Positions 23,115 to 35,364 of a stretch of DNA of 64,000 nucleotides are shown here, one piece after another (within the stretch, counting starts at the first letter, position 1; every line of letters starts with the position of its first letter). Under the pieces are notes generated by a model, which saw nothing but the letters and a program-made list of their open reading frames with translations, had not been told where the DNA came from and made no database searches. Source of the stretch: Ulota crispa. Lineage: Eukaryota > Streptophyta > Bryopsida > Orthotrichales > Orthotrichaceae. The stretch lies in NCBI GenBank assembly GCA_963920765.1, contig OY987246.1:17666868-17730867 (forward strand). Direction: 5' to 3'. A program made the translations under genes and the position numbers.

Positions 23115-24802
23115 TTAACCCCAAAGGACCAAGGGTGTTTTTGAGAAAAGATCTTAGAAACTGCCAGCTTTTAGTGCATTGCTCAAAATTGAAATAAAAA
23201 CCTTTTTCCTGAATTTCAATCATAAAAAGTGTGTTGAGAAAATAAATCAATGTGTGCAAAAAAATTCAGCCCATTTGACCTCGTGGATTGTAAGATTATA
23301 ACATTTAAAGTGAGAAAAACAAATATTTTTCATTCTACAAAAGAAGGTCAGCAAACTTCAAGTTTTCCTAGAGTAAACTTTTTGCTCTACATAAAAAATA
23401 GGTTTTTATCCATTCATAAGTATATGATGTTAGGTTCCCTCACAAAAAAAATTCAGAAGCAAGTGGGTAGTTGCAAGAATGGCCTCTCCGTTTTTGTCTC
23501 AAACACCCTTAGTACTGGTAGTACTAATAGTACTACTGAGCTTTTGGAATATATTTTTTTTAAATAAAACAAAACATGGACAATTTGTAAAGCACTTAAA
23601 ATAGCATACTTGTGAAAATTCAAACTTAGAAAAATTTTATTCTAAAAGTTATGCACAAAACAAAATCACCTTAAAAAGCTAATTTCTTTCTTGCTTTTTA
23701 GAAATAGTAAAATAATTCAATAAAATCAAATAAAAAATAGCCATTTTAGAACCCATTAAACACATTCACATGGTACAATTGCTTTGTTGAGGAGTTTCTT
23801 TGTATTTTGCCAATGAAGGGAGATAGGATGCCCACTTTGAGACAATGTAGAGGCCATGGAATTTATAATTTTGCAAAACCCTTCTACGAATGCATATAAG
23901 CATGCTCCATAACAACATCCTTGATTTATAGCCCTAGAAAAGCTTTTTTGGACCCAAAATAGTACTAAAAACCCCCAAAATGGCCAAGGTAGACACCTAT
24001 TTTGGGGCTGCTTAGAAATAGCAAAATAATTTAAAAAAACACCAAAAAATCACTGAATGTCAATAACTTGCATGTTCATGTTATCCTAAAAGGACAAGTC
24101 GATATGACTTCTTTTGCAAAAGTTACAAGCAAAAAACAAGCCGCAACAGGTGAGAGGGACAAAATGTAGTACAGGTCATTCTTGCAATCACCCAAATATA
24201 GAATTTAGCTTTATTTTAAATCACCGTGCAATGCAAGGTAGGTAAGTGAATTGGCACAGCAGTAGTCATTTTTTCATGATTTATTGTGCAATAAGAAAGT
24301 TTTTTATTTGAAATCTGAATGGTGAAAAGTTAGAGACAAACATGAGGAATGTGAAAAAACAAATTAGAAGCTTTGGGTTTATAGATTGAAAGATAATAGG
24401 GCTCAAAGTTAAAAGAAAATATTTTTTCTTGAAACCGCCTAAACATAGTTAACAAAGTTTGACCCCTCTTAGAATGGGACGTGAGAGCTCAATTTATTTT
24501 ATTTGTTGACAATTGTGATCCATATTATACTGGTTACATTCATGCCAACTTTCAAAAGTTGATGAGAGTTTTAGCATAAAATTCCCCAAAGATGCCCAAA
24601 CTGCTCAAGTTGCCCAAATTCTTTTAGGTAACATAACTTTTGAACCAGGCATCTGATTGGGGAAAAATTACATTTCCACTTGGAGATACATATTTACACC
24701 TTGTGTAATAATTTGAAAACATCCAATAAAATTTAACTCTGTATGACCCTACCCAAATTCTCAAGTATCTTTTGAACAAACACTTGGTCCTTTAGGGGTT
24801 AA
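23115..24802. mobile_element. TTAA element 6, long copy
   Basis: TTAACCCCAAAGGACCAAGG at the left, CTTGGTCCTTTAGGGGTTAA at the right. 1,688 bp, one of the two longest copies, but no frame beyond about 105 codons and no piggyBac catalytic region visible. Might be two fused or nested copies. Confidence 0.8.
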
Positions 24803-25407
24803 AGTATATTCAAAGTAAAAGAAACATACAGAGTAGTAGTACTAGAAAAGGCAAGAATATCAAACAGTATCAAAAGTTCATGAACTTCTTTTGCTTGAAT
24901 TTGTTGTTGAATGTAAATCCGATTTTGACTAGTATTGATGTGGTTGAGGCCACCTTGTGTAAACCAATAAAGAAAGAAATACAGCGACAATCACTTTTTT
25001 TGTAAGACAAGAATTGTAGATTTAAACCCCCTCCCACCAATAGCTCTAAGTTAAGAAACCAATAACCATTAAGAACTTTTTTTAATGCTTATTGAATAGG
25101 CCCTACCTTTCTAAAGTCCTACAAAATTGATACAACAATTACACAAAAGATCTACAAAGTTGGTTGTGTTCTGCTAGATACTCATTGTTTTGAGTGTAGC
25201 CTTCATTCCATCAAGAATATTCAAATGCCAATTAAAACTAAAAAAATCTACACCTTGGTATATTGAAATTCTTTTTGGACATTTTAATAATTGTACTTAA
25301 CAACAATGGTAATGACAAGTCTCACACGGTGCATACCAACATGCAAAGAAATTTGAGTTGGTACTTTTCTATAGAAATAAGTAAGGATACAATTTCCACT
25401 AGTTTCG
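24803..25407. other. Spacer without recognised gene
   Basis: No repeat or coding sequence supported. Confidence 0.35.
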
Positions 25408-27111
25408 TTAACCCCTAATTAAGCGCCCAAGTCATTTTTACCCAAATTAGGGTTTTGGGAGACCTATGACTTTGATGCATAATATCTCAGTCAATCAAAT
25501 GATCCATAAAAAAGTGACCATTGAAAACAGTGAAATACTTACTTGGAAAACAACTTGGAAATTTTGAGAACAGTTGACCATGGGACATAGGAAATTATCG
25601 CATTTGATTAAACAACTAATGATGGCAAAATCTCATTTTTTGGCAAATAGTTACTATTTACCAATTTTTACAAAATTCATTAAGTCTTTGATTTATCTCA
25701 AATTTTGTGAGAAGCTACACTAGATGTGAATGCGCACACTTGCAAATTATGAAAGGGTGTACTTTTTGTATGTTAAGTTTTAGGGCTTCAAATTGCCATT
25801 GTTCAAAAAATAGTGACCAATAGAGGCAGTGAGGGCTATCACAACAAGGATCTAGAACATGCTTACCTCCTTGCCGGTAAATATTTCTATTATTATTATA
25901 CAGCACATGCAAGGAAGCTTGCAAGGGATATTGGAGCGTGTAACCTGTTGCTTGCTAAGGTAGGGTGTTCTTAAAGCGACCTTTTAAGAGCTGATTGCAT
26001 TTTGGAGGAAGAAAAACTCCTTGAAATAGTTTTCCTTAACTTTTGGTAAGAAGAAAAATGGAATTGGCATCTAACCCAAGTCATTTCATATTTTTTGAAC
26101 CTTTGTGGAATTAGTTATGAATTTTTGAAGTTGAAACCTAGTGATCACTAAAAGTGACCCCCTCTTGGAATGTACATTCTAGGTACATTGAAGAAAACAA
26201 AATGTACCTCTATTTTAGAGGTCGCTTTTAGAGCCGGGTCAACTTTAGAGCACCCTACCTTACTTTGCTTTATACAGTGATCCACCCACTTGAGGCTCTT
26301 GGAGCACTTGTACAACATTTGACTAGCGGGTGGATGCATGGTTGGCTGGACCAAAATGCGTGTCCCATTCAATTTTCAGGAACATGTTTTGATTGCATGG
26401 CTTATTTCTTATAGAAGAAAGAGCTTGGAAACATCTTAAATTAGTGAACATATTCTATATTTGTTCATAAAACAAAATATGTAATCAATGTTTGTTGAAT
26501 TTGATAATATAAGAAATAAGGGACTTTTCAATGCATATATTTGGACTGTCCCATTCACAACATCCTATGAAAATGATAGACATAATGTATCAAGTTAGCT
26601 ATAATGCGTGCATAGGGACTACATATGTGATTTAGCATCTTCTAAGTATTTCAAAAACGTGCTATAATTTTAGACAAGTGGTATACAATAATAGCTATGG
26701 ACTTTTTAGTGCCCAAATTAAGGTTGAATGTTTAGGTGGCAACATCTTAATGATTTTAACATTTTTTTTAGTTTTTAATTTTTTTCTTTTGCAAAAGCCT
26801 TCATAATGGCTACATGGGCTTGGTCTTTTTTTGTAGGATGCATGTATTTGTATAAAGGAAAACAAACACTTTGTGATCCATACTCACAGAAATCTCAAAA
26901 TTTTGGACTTTTTATGAGGTTTTAGCTGCCATTTTTGGTCCACTCGACCATGCAAACTCCTGAGCCTTACCATTACTCCACTTACATGGACTACTTGAAT
27001 GCTTTGATAGTTGTATTAATAGCAAGGTCAAAAAATTAGATCAAGTGCCTTAAAGAGGCTTGTGAAATCCTTTGAGGACGCTTTTAGTCTTGTGGGGCTT
27101 TTAGGGGTTAA
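25408..27111. mobile_element. TTAA element 7, interrupted
   Basis: TTAACCCCTAATTAAGCGCC at the left, GGGGCTTTTAGGGGTTAA at the right. The tips are preserved but the subterminal sequence differs from the consensus. Contains the nested AAGGTAGG element at 25955-26263. Confidence 0.7.
25955..26263. mobile_element. AAGGTAGGGTG-ended MITE (family C-prime), copy 1
   Basis: Ends TAAGGTAGGGTGTTCTTAAA and TTTAGAGCACCCTACCTTA. The interior AATTGGCATCTAAC and TTTTTTGAACCTTTGTGGAA matches 53875-54149, confirming a family. Inserted in TTAA element 7. Confidence 0.85.
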
Positions 27112-27182
27112 TCGAATTACAACAATGAAATTAAAGTTTTAAAAATGAAAATGCTTTTTGAATGATTTTGTATTATTATAAG

Positions 27183-27514
27183 GAATTGTTAGAGCAACAT
27201 CTCCAATTGTTAAATTGACACCCTAAGTTTGCCATTGTATGCTATCAAGGTGGCATAAAGACCAAGTGCAAGGTCTTATTGCTAAAAAAGGTGTCCCATA
27301 CCATGATAGAAGTGCACTAGCTTTTGAAAGTAGGTGCAAGACAAGTCCCATTGTATTGCTTGTTGGGGGGGGGTTTGCTAGATTTAGATTTGGCATAGTT
27401 TGTCCAAAAGACGTGTTTCCAATCTTATTTGCCTATGCAACTTTTGTGCTATTTTGGTTTAATGCTATTACAATTAAAATAGTTATGGCTACTATTCTTA
27501 TGATCTTTTAGGAA
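27183..27514. mobile_element. Partial copy of the following long-TIR element
   Basis: GGAATTGTTAGAGCAACATC then CCAATTGTTAAATTGACACC parallels the left end of 27515-27917. Only one end is recognisable. A G run occurs at 27364-27372. Confidence 0.45.
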
Positions 27515-27917
27515 TTACTAAAGCAACACCCCAAATTGTTAACAACACACCCCCAAGGTTCACCATGAGCACGCAAATTGAGAATTTAATGCTAAAATTC
27601 TTAATTTGAACTTAAAATTTTGATTCACCTCTATGATTCTAGGGCTATATCCTAAGAGTTTGATTTGCAATTGAAAATATAAGACTGTGAAATAACAAAA
27701 AGGAAGAATTCAACAATAAAAAGAATAGTATTATATGTAGGAAAGGTTCAATTAAAATTTGTGTTTATTCTTCTTTTTTTCAAGAAGGTAGTAATACCAT
27801 GATTAAAACAATGATGAACCACTTGGATTTAAAATTTTAGCATTAAGTTCTCAATATGCATGCTCATAGTGAACCTTGGAATGTGTCATTAACAATTTGG
27901 GGTGTTGTTTTAATAAT
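27515..27917. mobile_element. MITE with inverted repeats of about 90 bp
   Basis: Left arm CTAAAGCAACACCCCAAATT...TGAGAATTTAATGCTAAAAT, right arm ATTTTAGCATTAAGTTCTCA...CAATTTGGGGTGTTGTTTTA. Arms are about 90 bp and mostly complementary, around a 200-bp non-coding core. Superfamily not assigned. Confidence 0.8.
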
Positions 27918-27924
27918 ACCCTTG

Positions 27925-29105
27925 TTAATCCCTAAAGGCCCAAGCCCTTTTTCTATGAAAGTCACTAAAAACTGTCACTTTTGGGGGAATGAGTAGAAAT
28001 GTAGGAATAATTTTTTGTTGGAAACCCAACTATAAGATCTTGCCCTAGACTATGGGAGGTACTTGTGGGGGAAAAATTAGCTCATTGTAGATGTATAGGA
28101 GTGAGATATTGACATCTAAAGTGAACAAAAAAGTATTTTTTTTGCTCCCCAATCATTTTAGAAGCCTTTGACTGCTCCTATTTTTTTTTTTTTAAATCTA
28201 TGCAAAGTCAAGGTTTATTTTTTTCATGTAGAAGACCAAGCTAGGTAAGTGTAGGAGGATTTTCAATGAACTGGAGGTGTGAATCATACTATAAAATCTT
28301 GCAATGCTGTAAGGCCATGAAATTTGCATATATACACTAGGCAAAATTGGAGGATTTATGTAAAATTGAGAAATGTGAATTACTTTGATCTAGATGGTGA
28401 AAACCAAGGAATCTCAACTTATTACAACTTGGAAAAAAAATCAAAAAAAAATTTAAGCACCAAATTTTACAAGGGACAAAAGGAATGGAGGTCTAGGAGT
28501 CTAATACCTACCTGCAAACCAATTTTTTCACTCATCAATCAAATCGAATGATTCAAAGCTTCCTAGATATATATAAATTTAAAGAACCAATTTCAGATTA
28601 TTATTTTTTAAATGCAAATTTTAAAGAAGTTTTTGGGTACCCACTAGACGACATTATTTTGTGAGCATAGAATGGTGAGCCTGTGAGCAGTGAGCCAAGA
28701 TTTGGTGAGCATGAATTACTTGATCCCAAAATCAATGGAAAAACTGTAAAAAAACTAGTTTGTTAGAAGATAAAGGTTTAAAATGTATAATTATAAGGCC
28801 CTATGTACACAATTATAGGTGAAATTGAATATTTTGAAAAAAAATCTCTGCTTGCGACTCACGGCTCATGGATCCCCGCTCATGAAATAGCATTCCCCGG
28901 TACCCGCCCTCTCCTATTTTCAAAAATTCATGCATAACTTTTTCAATAAATGTCATAATGAAAAAAATGTTAAATGCCCGTGCAGATTTTTGAATCCCCA
29001 CCACCCTCAAAAGTTTTAAGAATTTTATAAAAATTAGTTTAGTCATAGGTACATGCCAGAGGTCCATTTGTCCCCCGAAGGGACACTTGGGCCTTTAGGG
29101 GTTAA
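27925..29105. mobile_element. TTAA element 8
   Basis: TTAATCCCTAAAGGCCCAAG and CTTGGGCCTTTAGGGGTTAA. The right 200 bp inverts the left part of elements 2, 4 and 14 (CATAGGTACATGCC, TTTGTCCCC). Confidence 0.85.
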
Positions 29106-29144
29106 TATAACTTAATATTATCAATATTATTATTAAGATCAATT

Positions 29145-29205
29145 TTTTTCTTGTTATTCTTATTTTATTATTCTTATTCTTGTTCTTGTTCTTATTCTTA
29201 TTATG
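29145..29205. repeat. TTCTTA/TTCTTG microsatellite
   Basis: Imperfect pyrimidine-rich tandem of TTATTC and TTCTTG units. Confidence 0.8.
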
Positions 29206-29450
29206 AATGTGCTATATACTGAATACTGAGGAACGTCTATGTCAACCCTTTTTGGATGTCATCCATGCATTATTGTCATGCATCATTGCAGCCAGCCTCT
29301 CAATAAAATGGATCCAAAACCTTCTACAGTTTTACAAAGACATGCTCGAGCTTCAATATATTTAATACAAATAATTGCTATGTTTCAGAACATTCGGTTC
29401 ACCGGTTTGGATTTTCATTGAACTCTTTTATTATCCATTGCCAAAAAATG

Positions 29451-29492
<42 letters not shown>
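29451..29492. repeat. Poly-A run of 42
   Basis: Uninterrupted A tract. No target duplication or retroposed gene body was recognised beside it, so it is recorded only as a homopolymer. Confidence 0.9.
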
Positions 29493-29494
<2 letters not shown>

Positions 29495-29584
29495 TTATTT
29501 AAAAAACGACGTTCCAATAGTTTCAAAATTCTTTCCTTTGATGTTTTTTTTGTTGGACATATGTGCTTTTTGCCTACTTAAACG

Positions 29585-29865
29585 TACCTTGAACAAAATC
29601 CTTTGCATTTTTTATTATCCTTGAACATAATAACAAAAAATGCAAGGTGGTGTCACGTTAGGTAATATGACTCTTCCCAACAAACAGGAGGTGTGATAAA
29701 AAAAATTTCAAGCAACATTTATGCAAGCTAAGGACCTCATGCACATGCAATCTCACTTTTGTGCCATTGGTTACTTGGGCTTGCCCATGTTCCTCATGTT
29801 TTGAATGTGAGAATGTCCTTAGTTGAGGCCCTTAGGACACAAATTTTCACATGAGGGGCTGTTGT
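29585..29865 (+). mobile_element. Dispersed repeat family H, copy 1
   Basis: Colinear with 50150-50390 and 52030-52315. Starts near CTTGAACAAAATCCTTTGCA, includes AACATTTATGCAAGCTAAGG, CCTCATGCACATGCAATCTC and TTGGTTACTTGGGCT, and ends near GTTGAGGCCCTTA. Non-coding; ends undefined. Confidence 0.7.
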
Positions 29866-30414
29866 TCTTTAATTTCTATTCATATTTACCATCTTACTCA
29901 CTTTGTCCAAAAATCTATGGTCTATATAAAATAAAATAAATGTGGGATTACCGCAATCTTTTCCAAAGTTACAAAATGAAGGTCATCATTTACAAAGGTG
30001 ATTGTACCAAAGTGTATTTTTTAGTTTCTAAAACCACTTGTATAGAAACTAAAAAATGGACTGCAAAAGCTCAATTTTGCATTCTTTACTCAGAATGCAT
30101 GGTGAGCACAATGGTGAATGAAGGCAAAAACAAACACTAGAACCTTGCACATGGGTAAGGGAATTTTGAAACACAATTGCAAGGTCTTCGTGGTGATCAG
30201 TGTTGATCCCTAATCTTGTCAAGAATATCCAAGTAGCACTTAAAAGATTACTAGAAATTGTAAGGGACAAATGTTTTTGGACGAACAAAAAAACCTAAAT
30301 CGTGCATATTTTTTTTAGACCGAGGATACATATTGACATATGTTTTTGTGAATTGTTGTACTCAATAAATATAATAAAGATCCCTCTCAAGATCATTCCT
30401 TGAGCCAGTTTGTG
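29866..30414. other. Spacer without recognised gene
   Basis: A short inverted pair TTTTTTAGTTTCTA / TAGAAACTAAAAAA lies near 30018-30056. The 66- and 79-codon frames are unsupported. Confidence 0.35.
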
Positions 30415-30714
30415 TACACTAAATAAGCAATTAGGTTGCTTTAACAATTAGGATGCCTTATCTTAAAATGTTACCTTCTGACTCATTGTTTGACCAATTG
30501 AGGAACATTCAACTCTCTAAATATTAGGGTTTTGCATGGTTTACGATTGAGATGTCAATAAAATCATTTTGGAGGCTTTGATATTGTTGCTAGGCCCTTG
30601 AAATTCTATTTTTTGCAGTAATTATTGATGAAAATCATCAAATAATCAATAAGTATTCATAAGGTGTAAATGTTGAAAAACTAGAGTGAAGCAACCTAAA
30701 TGAAATATTTAGGG
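30415..30714. mobile_element. TA-flanked MITE family B, copy 3
   Basis: Left TACACTAAATAAGCAATTAG, right GCAACCTAAATGAAATATTT. All internal family B landmarks are present. Confidence 0.75.
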
Positions 30715-30715
30715 C

Positions 30716-31332
30716 TCACCAAATAGTGCATTTCGGTTGCCTTACCTTAGCAAAGATACCTCATGACTCACCCTTGGCCACCTGGAGGGGCATGCAACTC
30801 TCTTTATGCTATGATAATTCCTAGTTTTGTGTAAAGTTCCAACTTCCTTGCTCCTTGATTTTGGCGCTTGTTGCTGCGCACAACCTTTGGTTGCTTTCTC
30901 CCTTGGTTATCACGGTAATTATTGACAAAAGTTATTGTAAGGTAGGAACATCCATAAGCGTTAGTGTCCCCATAACCGTCACCTCTGAAATCTTGAAAAA
31001 TCTGTGAAAATGAATAAATGTAACTACAAGGATGTACAACATGTGAACATGAAACCTTGGTGTTGGTTGTGGGTGCAGTGGCATTTTGTTCTTTAAAAAT
31101 TCACAACTTATTCTCACAATATCCAAACAATACATTCGAAAGTGCAAACTTATTTTTTTTCTGTTCCTAACAAGATCCTATAATTTGCTAGCTATTTATT
31201 AATGCTTATCATGTTCAAAACCCTTAAATTGACGCTTACGGGTGCTCCTACCTTAATCTTGGTAAGTCTTTAAATAGTGCAAAATATTGAGAAATCGGTA
31301 TGGGACAACCTAAATGCATTATTTGGTATAGA
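30716..31332. mobile_element. TA-flanked MITE family B, copy 4, interrupted
   Basis: Begins CACCAAATAGTGCATTTCGG immediately after copy 3 and ends CCTAAATGCATTATTTGGTA. Split by a family C element at 30938-31255, inserted just after the conserved GTTATTGTA landmark. Confidence 0.75.
30938..31255. mobile_element. MITE family C, copy 2 (inverted, nested)
   Basis: Ends TAAGGTAGGAACATCCATAA and CGGGTGCTCCTACCTTA. The interior is the reverse complement of copies at 11721 and 34433. Confidence 0.85.
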
Positions 31333-31702
31333 ATATTACTTTCTACTATTAAAAAAAATGACCATCCTAATTCAATGCAAGTTCCATAGAGAAGCACAAT
31401 GATTTTGCAGAATCTGGGAATTCTGGTAACGCAGTAAATGCGCCCTAGATCAGCATACAGCCGTAATTTCAGAGTTTGTCTGTAATGAAGGGCTGGGATT
31501 ACCAGAGCAGGGACGGTACAAAGGGGGGGCAGAGTTCTGAGGTATGAGAGCTTTCAACCGATTTCAAGCCTGAGATTTTTGAATTTACACAGTCTTGTGA
31601 CAGACCCATACTCATATCCTGTCCTTTGAAAAATGACCCCCATTGACAAGCTTCTTCCTTTTCCAGTTGACCTATGGGCGTGGAGTTTGGCGTTGTGAGT
31701 TT
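31333..31702. other. Spacer, less AT-rich, no gene recognised
   Basis: Single-copy here, with a G run at about 31524-31530. No open frame of note. Confidence 0.35.
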
Positions 31703-31936
31703 TTAACCCTTAAAGTACATACCGTGCCGGTGCAACCAGTAGAATACAAGGTGTTTTTCTTGTATTTGGACTAGATTCATACTTTTACTACAGTTAAAAT
31801 CAACAATAAAGTTGGAGAATATATCAAATTTGTTCTAATGAGCTATTAGAAATTTCAAGTTAAAACTTCTTTTTGGTAGCAAATGCCAATTATACGACAG
31901 CGTATATACTATGCCCTATGATCCTTTTAGGGTTAA
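31703..31936. mobile_element. TTAA element 9, short diverged copy
   Basis: TTAACCCTTAAAGTACATAC and ATGATCCTTTTAGGGTTAA, 234 bp. One C is missing from each tip relative to the consensus. Confidence 0.6.
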
Positions 31937-32232
31937 GTTGTGTTTGGTCACGTCTCTTTTGGTTATATTTCTTAAACCGTTTTTATCTAGGTTTTTTGTA
32001 CTTTATTTTTACAATGAATCTTTCATTTGTATCCAACAAAAAGAACCAAAAATGATAAGCAGTCTCTCGGTGCTGACCAGCCATGCGTTTATCAAGGTAA
32101 AAAAATTCAGCAATATACATCAAACTTTGTTTTATGCAATGGTCATTGCCATAGTTATGAGGAAGTGCCATCTGAAGAAGGTCAGCTGATGAAAAATGAC
32201 CAATGATAAGTTGTATTACTTAAAGCAAAGTA
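31937..32232. other. Spacer with a short block shared with 46960-47040
   Basis: TTTTTGTACTTTATTTTTAC-AATGAATCTTTC resembles CTTTTGTACTTTAATTTTTT-ATAATGAATCTTC near 46973. Possibly a remnant of a common retroposon 3' region. Confidence 0.35.
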
Positions 32233-32886
32233 TTAACCCCTCAAGGCCCATGCACTTTATCGACTATCTCAAAATCTGTTCTTGGATGAACAAAATGTCA
32301 ACAAAAATAAGTTGCATCAATTTTTCTGAATTTTAACCGTACAAATTCAAATTAGATATGTTAGAGATTACATAGGAAAAGAAAACACCACAATATCACT
32401 TATGGATTGAAAGATTATAACATTTGATCATTTGATCAAGAGGGTGTTAAAATTGTGAAAGTGATTTGAAGTCCTTCAATCCTCTTTGTACATCTCAAAT
32501 TCGAAATTGAGGATACCAAAAAAATATGAGTATGTAAAGTACAACATGTGTAACCCTAATCAATTTACGGCTTCTTAAAATCTACTCTACAACTTTTTAA
32601 TTAAGTTTCTAATGTGATTGTTTCTCCAAGTTCTAGTGTACTTTAGGCTCATTTCCAAGAGCTCTCAACGCTAAAAAGTGAAGATTCGCAATGGACACCC
32701 TTGCACAAAATCTTAAATAGAAAAATCATAATTAGTCATTTTCAAATAAGACTTTCTGATATTAAAACAAGACTTCATCAAGAACTTTAAAAAAAAATCA
32801 TTGTAATTAATCATGAAAAAATTTAGACATCCCAAATTACAAACAAGGAGGGACAATTTTGGTCCCCTTGGGCCTTGAGGGGTTCA
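32233..32886. mobile_element. TTAA element 10
   Basis: Left TTAACCCCTCAAGGCCCATG, right CTTGGGCCTTGAGGGGTTCA, so the right TTAA has become TTCA. Contains inverted relatives of element 3 (AATATCACTTATGGATTGAA, CTTTAATTAAGTTTCTAATG region). Confidence 0.8.
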
Positions 32887-33553
32887 GAACCAATGTGTAA
32901 ATGTTGTTTAGGTTAGAAAGGGAAAATCAATGTTGATGCCTCCAAGTTTCATGCACTAGGGATTTTTGTTTCCCGTTCTTTTAAGGGAGTGGCATATAAT
33001 TAGTTGTAGTAATAAACTAGTGGCACATACCAAGGATACTGATATTGCCATGGAATTGAAGCATTGTTTATCTTGTCTCATCCAATTGCCCCGCATAGGT
33101 TTATGTTGAAATGATAAAACCACCTTTGCAATTATTGCTCCTTGGACTTGGGCTCCTCTATTAGTTCAAGGTATTTTGCTGTTGCCAAGTAGCCACATGA
33201 CCTCTTCTATATTACAATGAAGGGCTGTGCTAGGTTCACTTCCCACTCAAGATGCAACAATTGAACATAAAGGGTTTCAAACTTGGTAGCCCTCAAACAT
33301 CTCATGGGGATAGCAAAATGTTTTTGTACAATAGGCATTTGCTATCAGTAAGAAGTTTTAATTTGGGATCTCAAATAGCTCACTAGGATCGCATTGATCT
33401 ATATTTCAACTTCTTTATTGATCTCAAATGTGGTAAAGGTGTAAGTCCATTCCAAATACATGAAAATACCTTATATTGTATTGGTTGCAAAGGGTCTTTC
33501 ATACGATTAAGTGTTTAAGGAGTCTAACAAGTAGAAGTTTCTAAGTTGATGCT
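32887..33553. other. Spacer without recognised gene
   Basis: No repeated family or coding sequence recognised. Confidence 0.35.
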
Positions 33554-34016
33554 AAGCGCTGCTTCACGCTATGGCCAACCAAGTGGAGAGGCCGTGGGAT
33601 TGAAAGGGCAAACTTTGTTGAGAGGCTAAAGACATGAGTTAAAAATAAGCAATGAATTAATTTTTTTGACACCTTTGGCTGCCCTTAATGTGAAGCCTCA
33701 AAGGCCACGTCCAAAGGCCAAAGTCATAACATCTATTGGACTTTCTAAATCTAATGGCCAAGGTCTTATTAACTTTTAATTATTTTATGAAAAAAAATTA
33801 ACAACCTCTCAACCATAATTTGGGTCTTCATTTTGCTCGACCCAAACTTTTTATGAAGAGATTGTAGTTTTGAATAAAAGAGTGATGTCATAGGGGGTGA
33901 GAGATTTTAAATTTTGACCTCTGATTAGAGAGGCCAAACTCTTGATTTCTTGCAATCTCATTGATAGAAAACACCGGCCTCTCTACCTTTGGCCATAGTG
34001 TGAAGCGACCCTAATA
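33554..34016. mobile_element. MITE with GCTTCACRCTATGGCC ends
   Basis: Left GCTTCACGCTATGGCCAACC then GTGGAGAGGCC; right GGCCTCTCTACCTTTGGCCA then TAGTGTGAAGC. ATGCTAA occurs just outside both ends and may be the target duplication, with slippage at the tips. Non-coding core. Confidence 0.7.
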
Positions 34017-34432
34017 TGCTAATGTCCAATAATGCGTGTGACCGTTGCGAAATAAATAAATAAACTGGAGCTTTCCTGAGGAGGAGGAGAAGGAAATTTT
34101 CTCGGGGTCAAGAGTCAAAAAGGAGCTTTGCAAAAACACAGGGCCAGTGCGGGTGTCTGTCAAGGGGGGGAATGATGAGTGGAGACAGGATTGGGAATTA
34201 AATGCCCAGCTCCCTTCAAACATCTCATTGGGGGGTAGGCCCACATGAGTCCATGACAACAAGCAGGCGACTTTAATTGCCATGTCTCTCCTGCACATCC
34301 GAAGGACAGGCTGTCCGTGCGGTACCCGGCCTGTTCCTAGCCTGTTTCATTAATGGGGCTCTTGGCTCTCACCCCATGTATGATGGACAAACGAGCATGT
34401 CTCAGAAGCTCAACGTAAAGATATCTCAGCTC
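34017..34432. other. GC-richer island without gene call
   Basis: About 34070-34370 is noticeably GC-richer than its surroundings, with a purine-rich GAGGAGGAGGAGAAGG run. No frame with splice or homology support was found. May be a remnant exon or promoter. Confidence 0.35.
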
Positions 34433-34755
34433 TAAGGTAGGAGCACCCATAAGCGTCAAACTAAGGGTTTTGAACATGATGAGTATTAATAAACAGTTAG
34501 CAAATTATAGGATCCTATTAGGAACAGAAAAATATTGAGTTTGCACTTTTGAATGTATTATTTGTATACTATGAGAATAAGTTGTGAATTTTTAAAAAGC
34601 AAACTGCCATTGCACCCATAACCACTTTCAAGGTTTCATGTTCACATGTTGTACATTCTTGTAATTACATCTATTTGTTTCCATAGATTTTTCAAGATTT
34701 CAGAGGTGAGGTGACAATTATGGGGATAGTGACGCTTATGGGTGTTCCTACCTTA
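34433..34755. mobile_element. MITE family C, copy 3 (best preserved)
   Basis: Ends TAAGGTAGGAGCACCCATAA and TTATGGGTGTTCCTACCTTA. About 320 bp with the family interior. Confidence 0.9.
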
Positions 34756-35364
34756 AGCTGTTTTTGTAAAGCTGGTGGTGTTGTGTAAGTCATGTGAGCT
34801 CAAGTGCATCCCAGTTTCAAACCAAAGTGTAAAAGTGTAAGGCTTTGGACATGTGCTCGCTCTTGCCACGTGTCCCCCAACAAAAAAGCAGTCTTTGTGT
34901 TTTTGCTAACGTCACTTGAGTTGGGGGCTGTTGTAAGTCTTATGGTGGAGATTGTTGTAATGATCAGCGTTTGAATCTCTGACTGTTTCTGTGTTTGTGT
35001 GTGTGTTTTACACACTTGCAGCTGTTTGCTTGCAAAGGAACTAAGCTACCTCTGTGGCTCGACAAACAATGTTGCCAGAAATACCTTGGTTTGCCCTGTG
35101 CTGTACTTTGCCTGCACTTGGACCTGCACTTGGCCAGTTCACTTCATTACAACCTGGTTGCCTTCTTTGAATTTTGAATGGGGGTGGTTCCCGTATTCCC
35201 ATGCTGGGACAGGAGATCCAGGACCATGGCCAAGGTAGGATAGCCCGAATGTGAGAGCATGCTTGATGGCTGTGTTTAAAACTATTCCATATGATGTGCA
35301 TCAATAATCTTTTGGGGAAATGTGCAACATTTGTTGCAAAATATTTAAAATCAAAACCTTGAAA
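34756..35364. other. Single-copy spacer
   Basis: A GT-rich tract near 34984-35010. Overlapping short frames on both strands, none supported. Confidence 0.35.

Noticed and set aside
23115-27111. Autonomous piggyBac transposase in the two 1.7-kb copies
   Set aside because: No frame over about 105 codons and no conserved Asp-containing segments; one copy owes part of its length to a nested MITE.
29451-29492. Poly-A tail of a retroposed gene or SINE
   Set aside because: No upstream body, internal promoter boxes or flanking target duplication could be seen.
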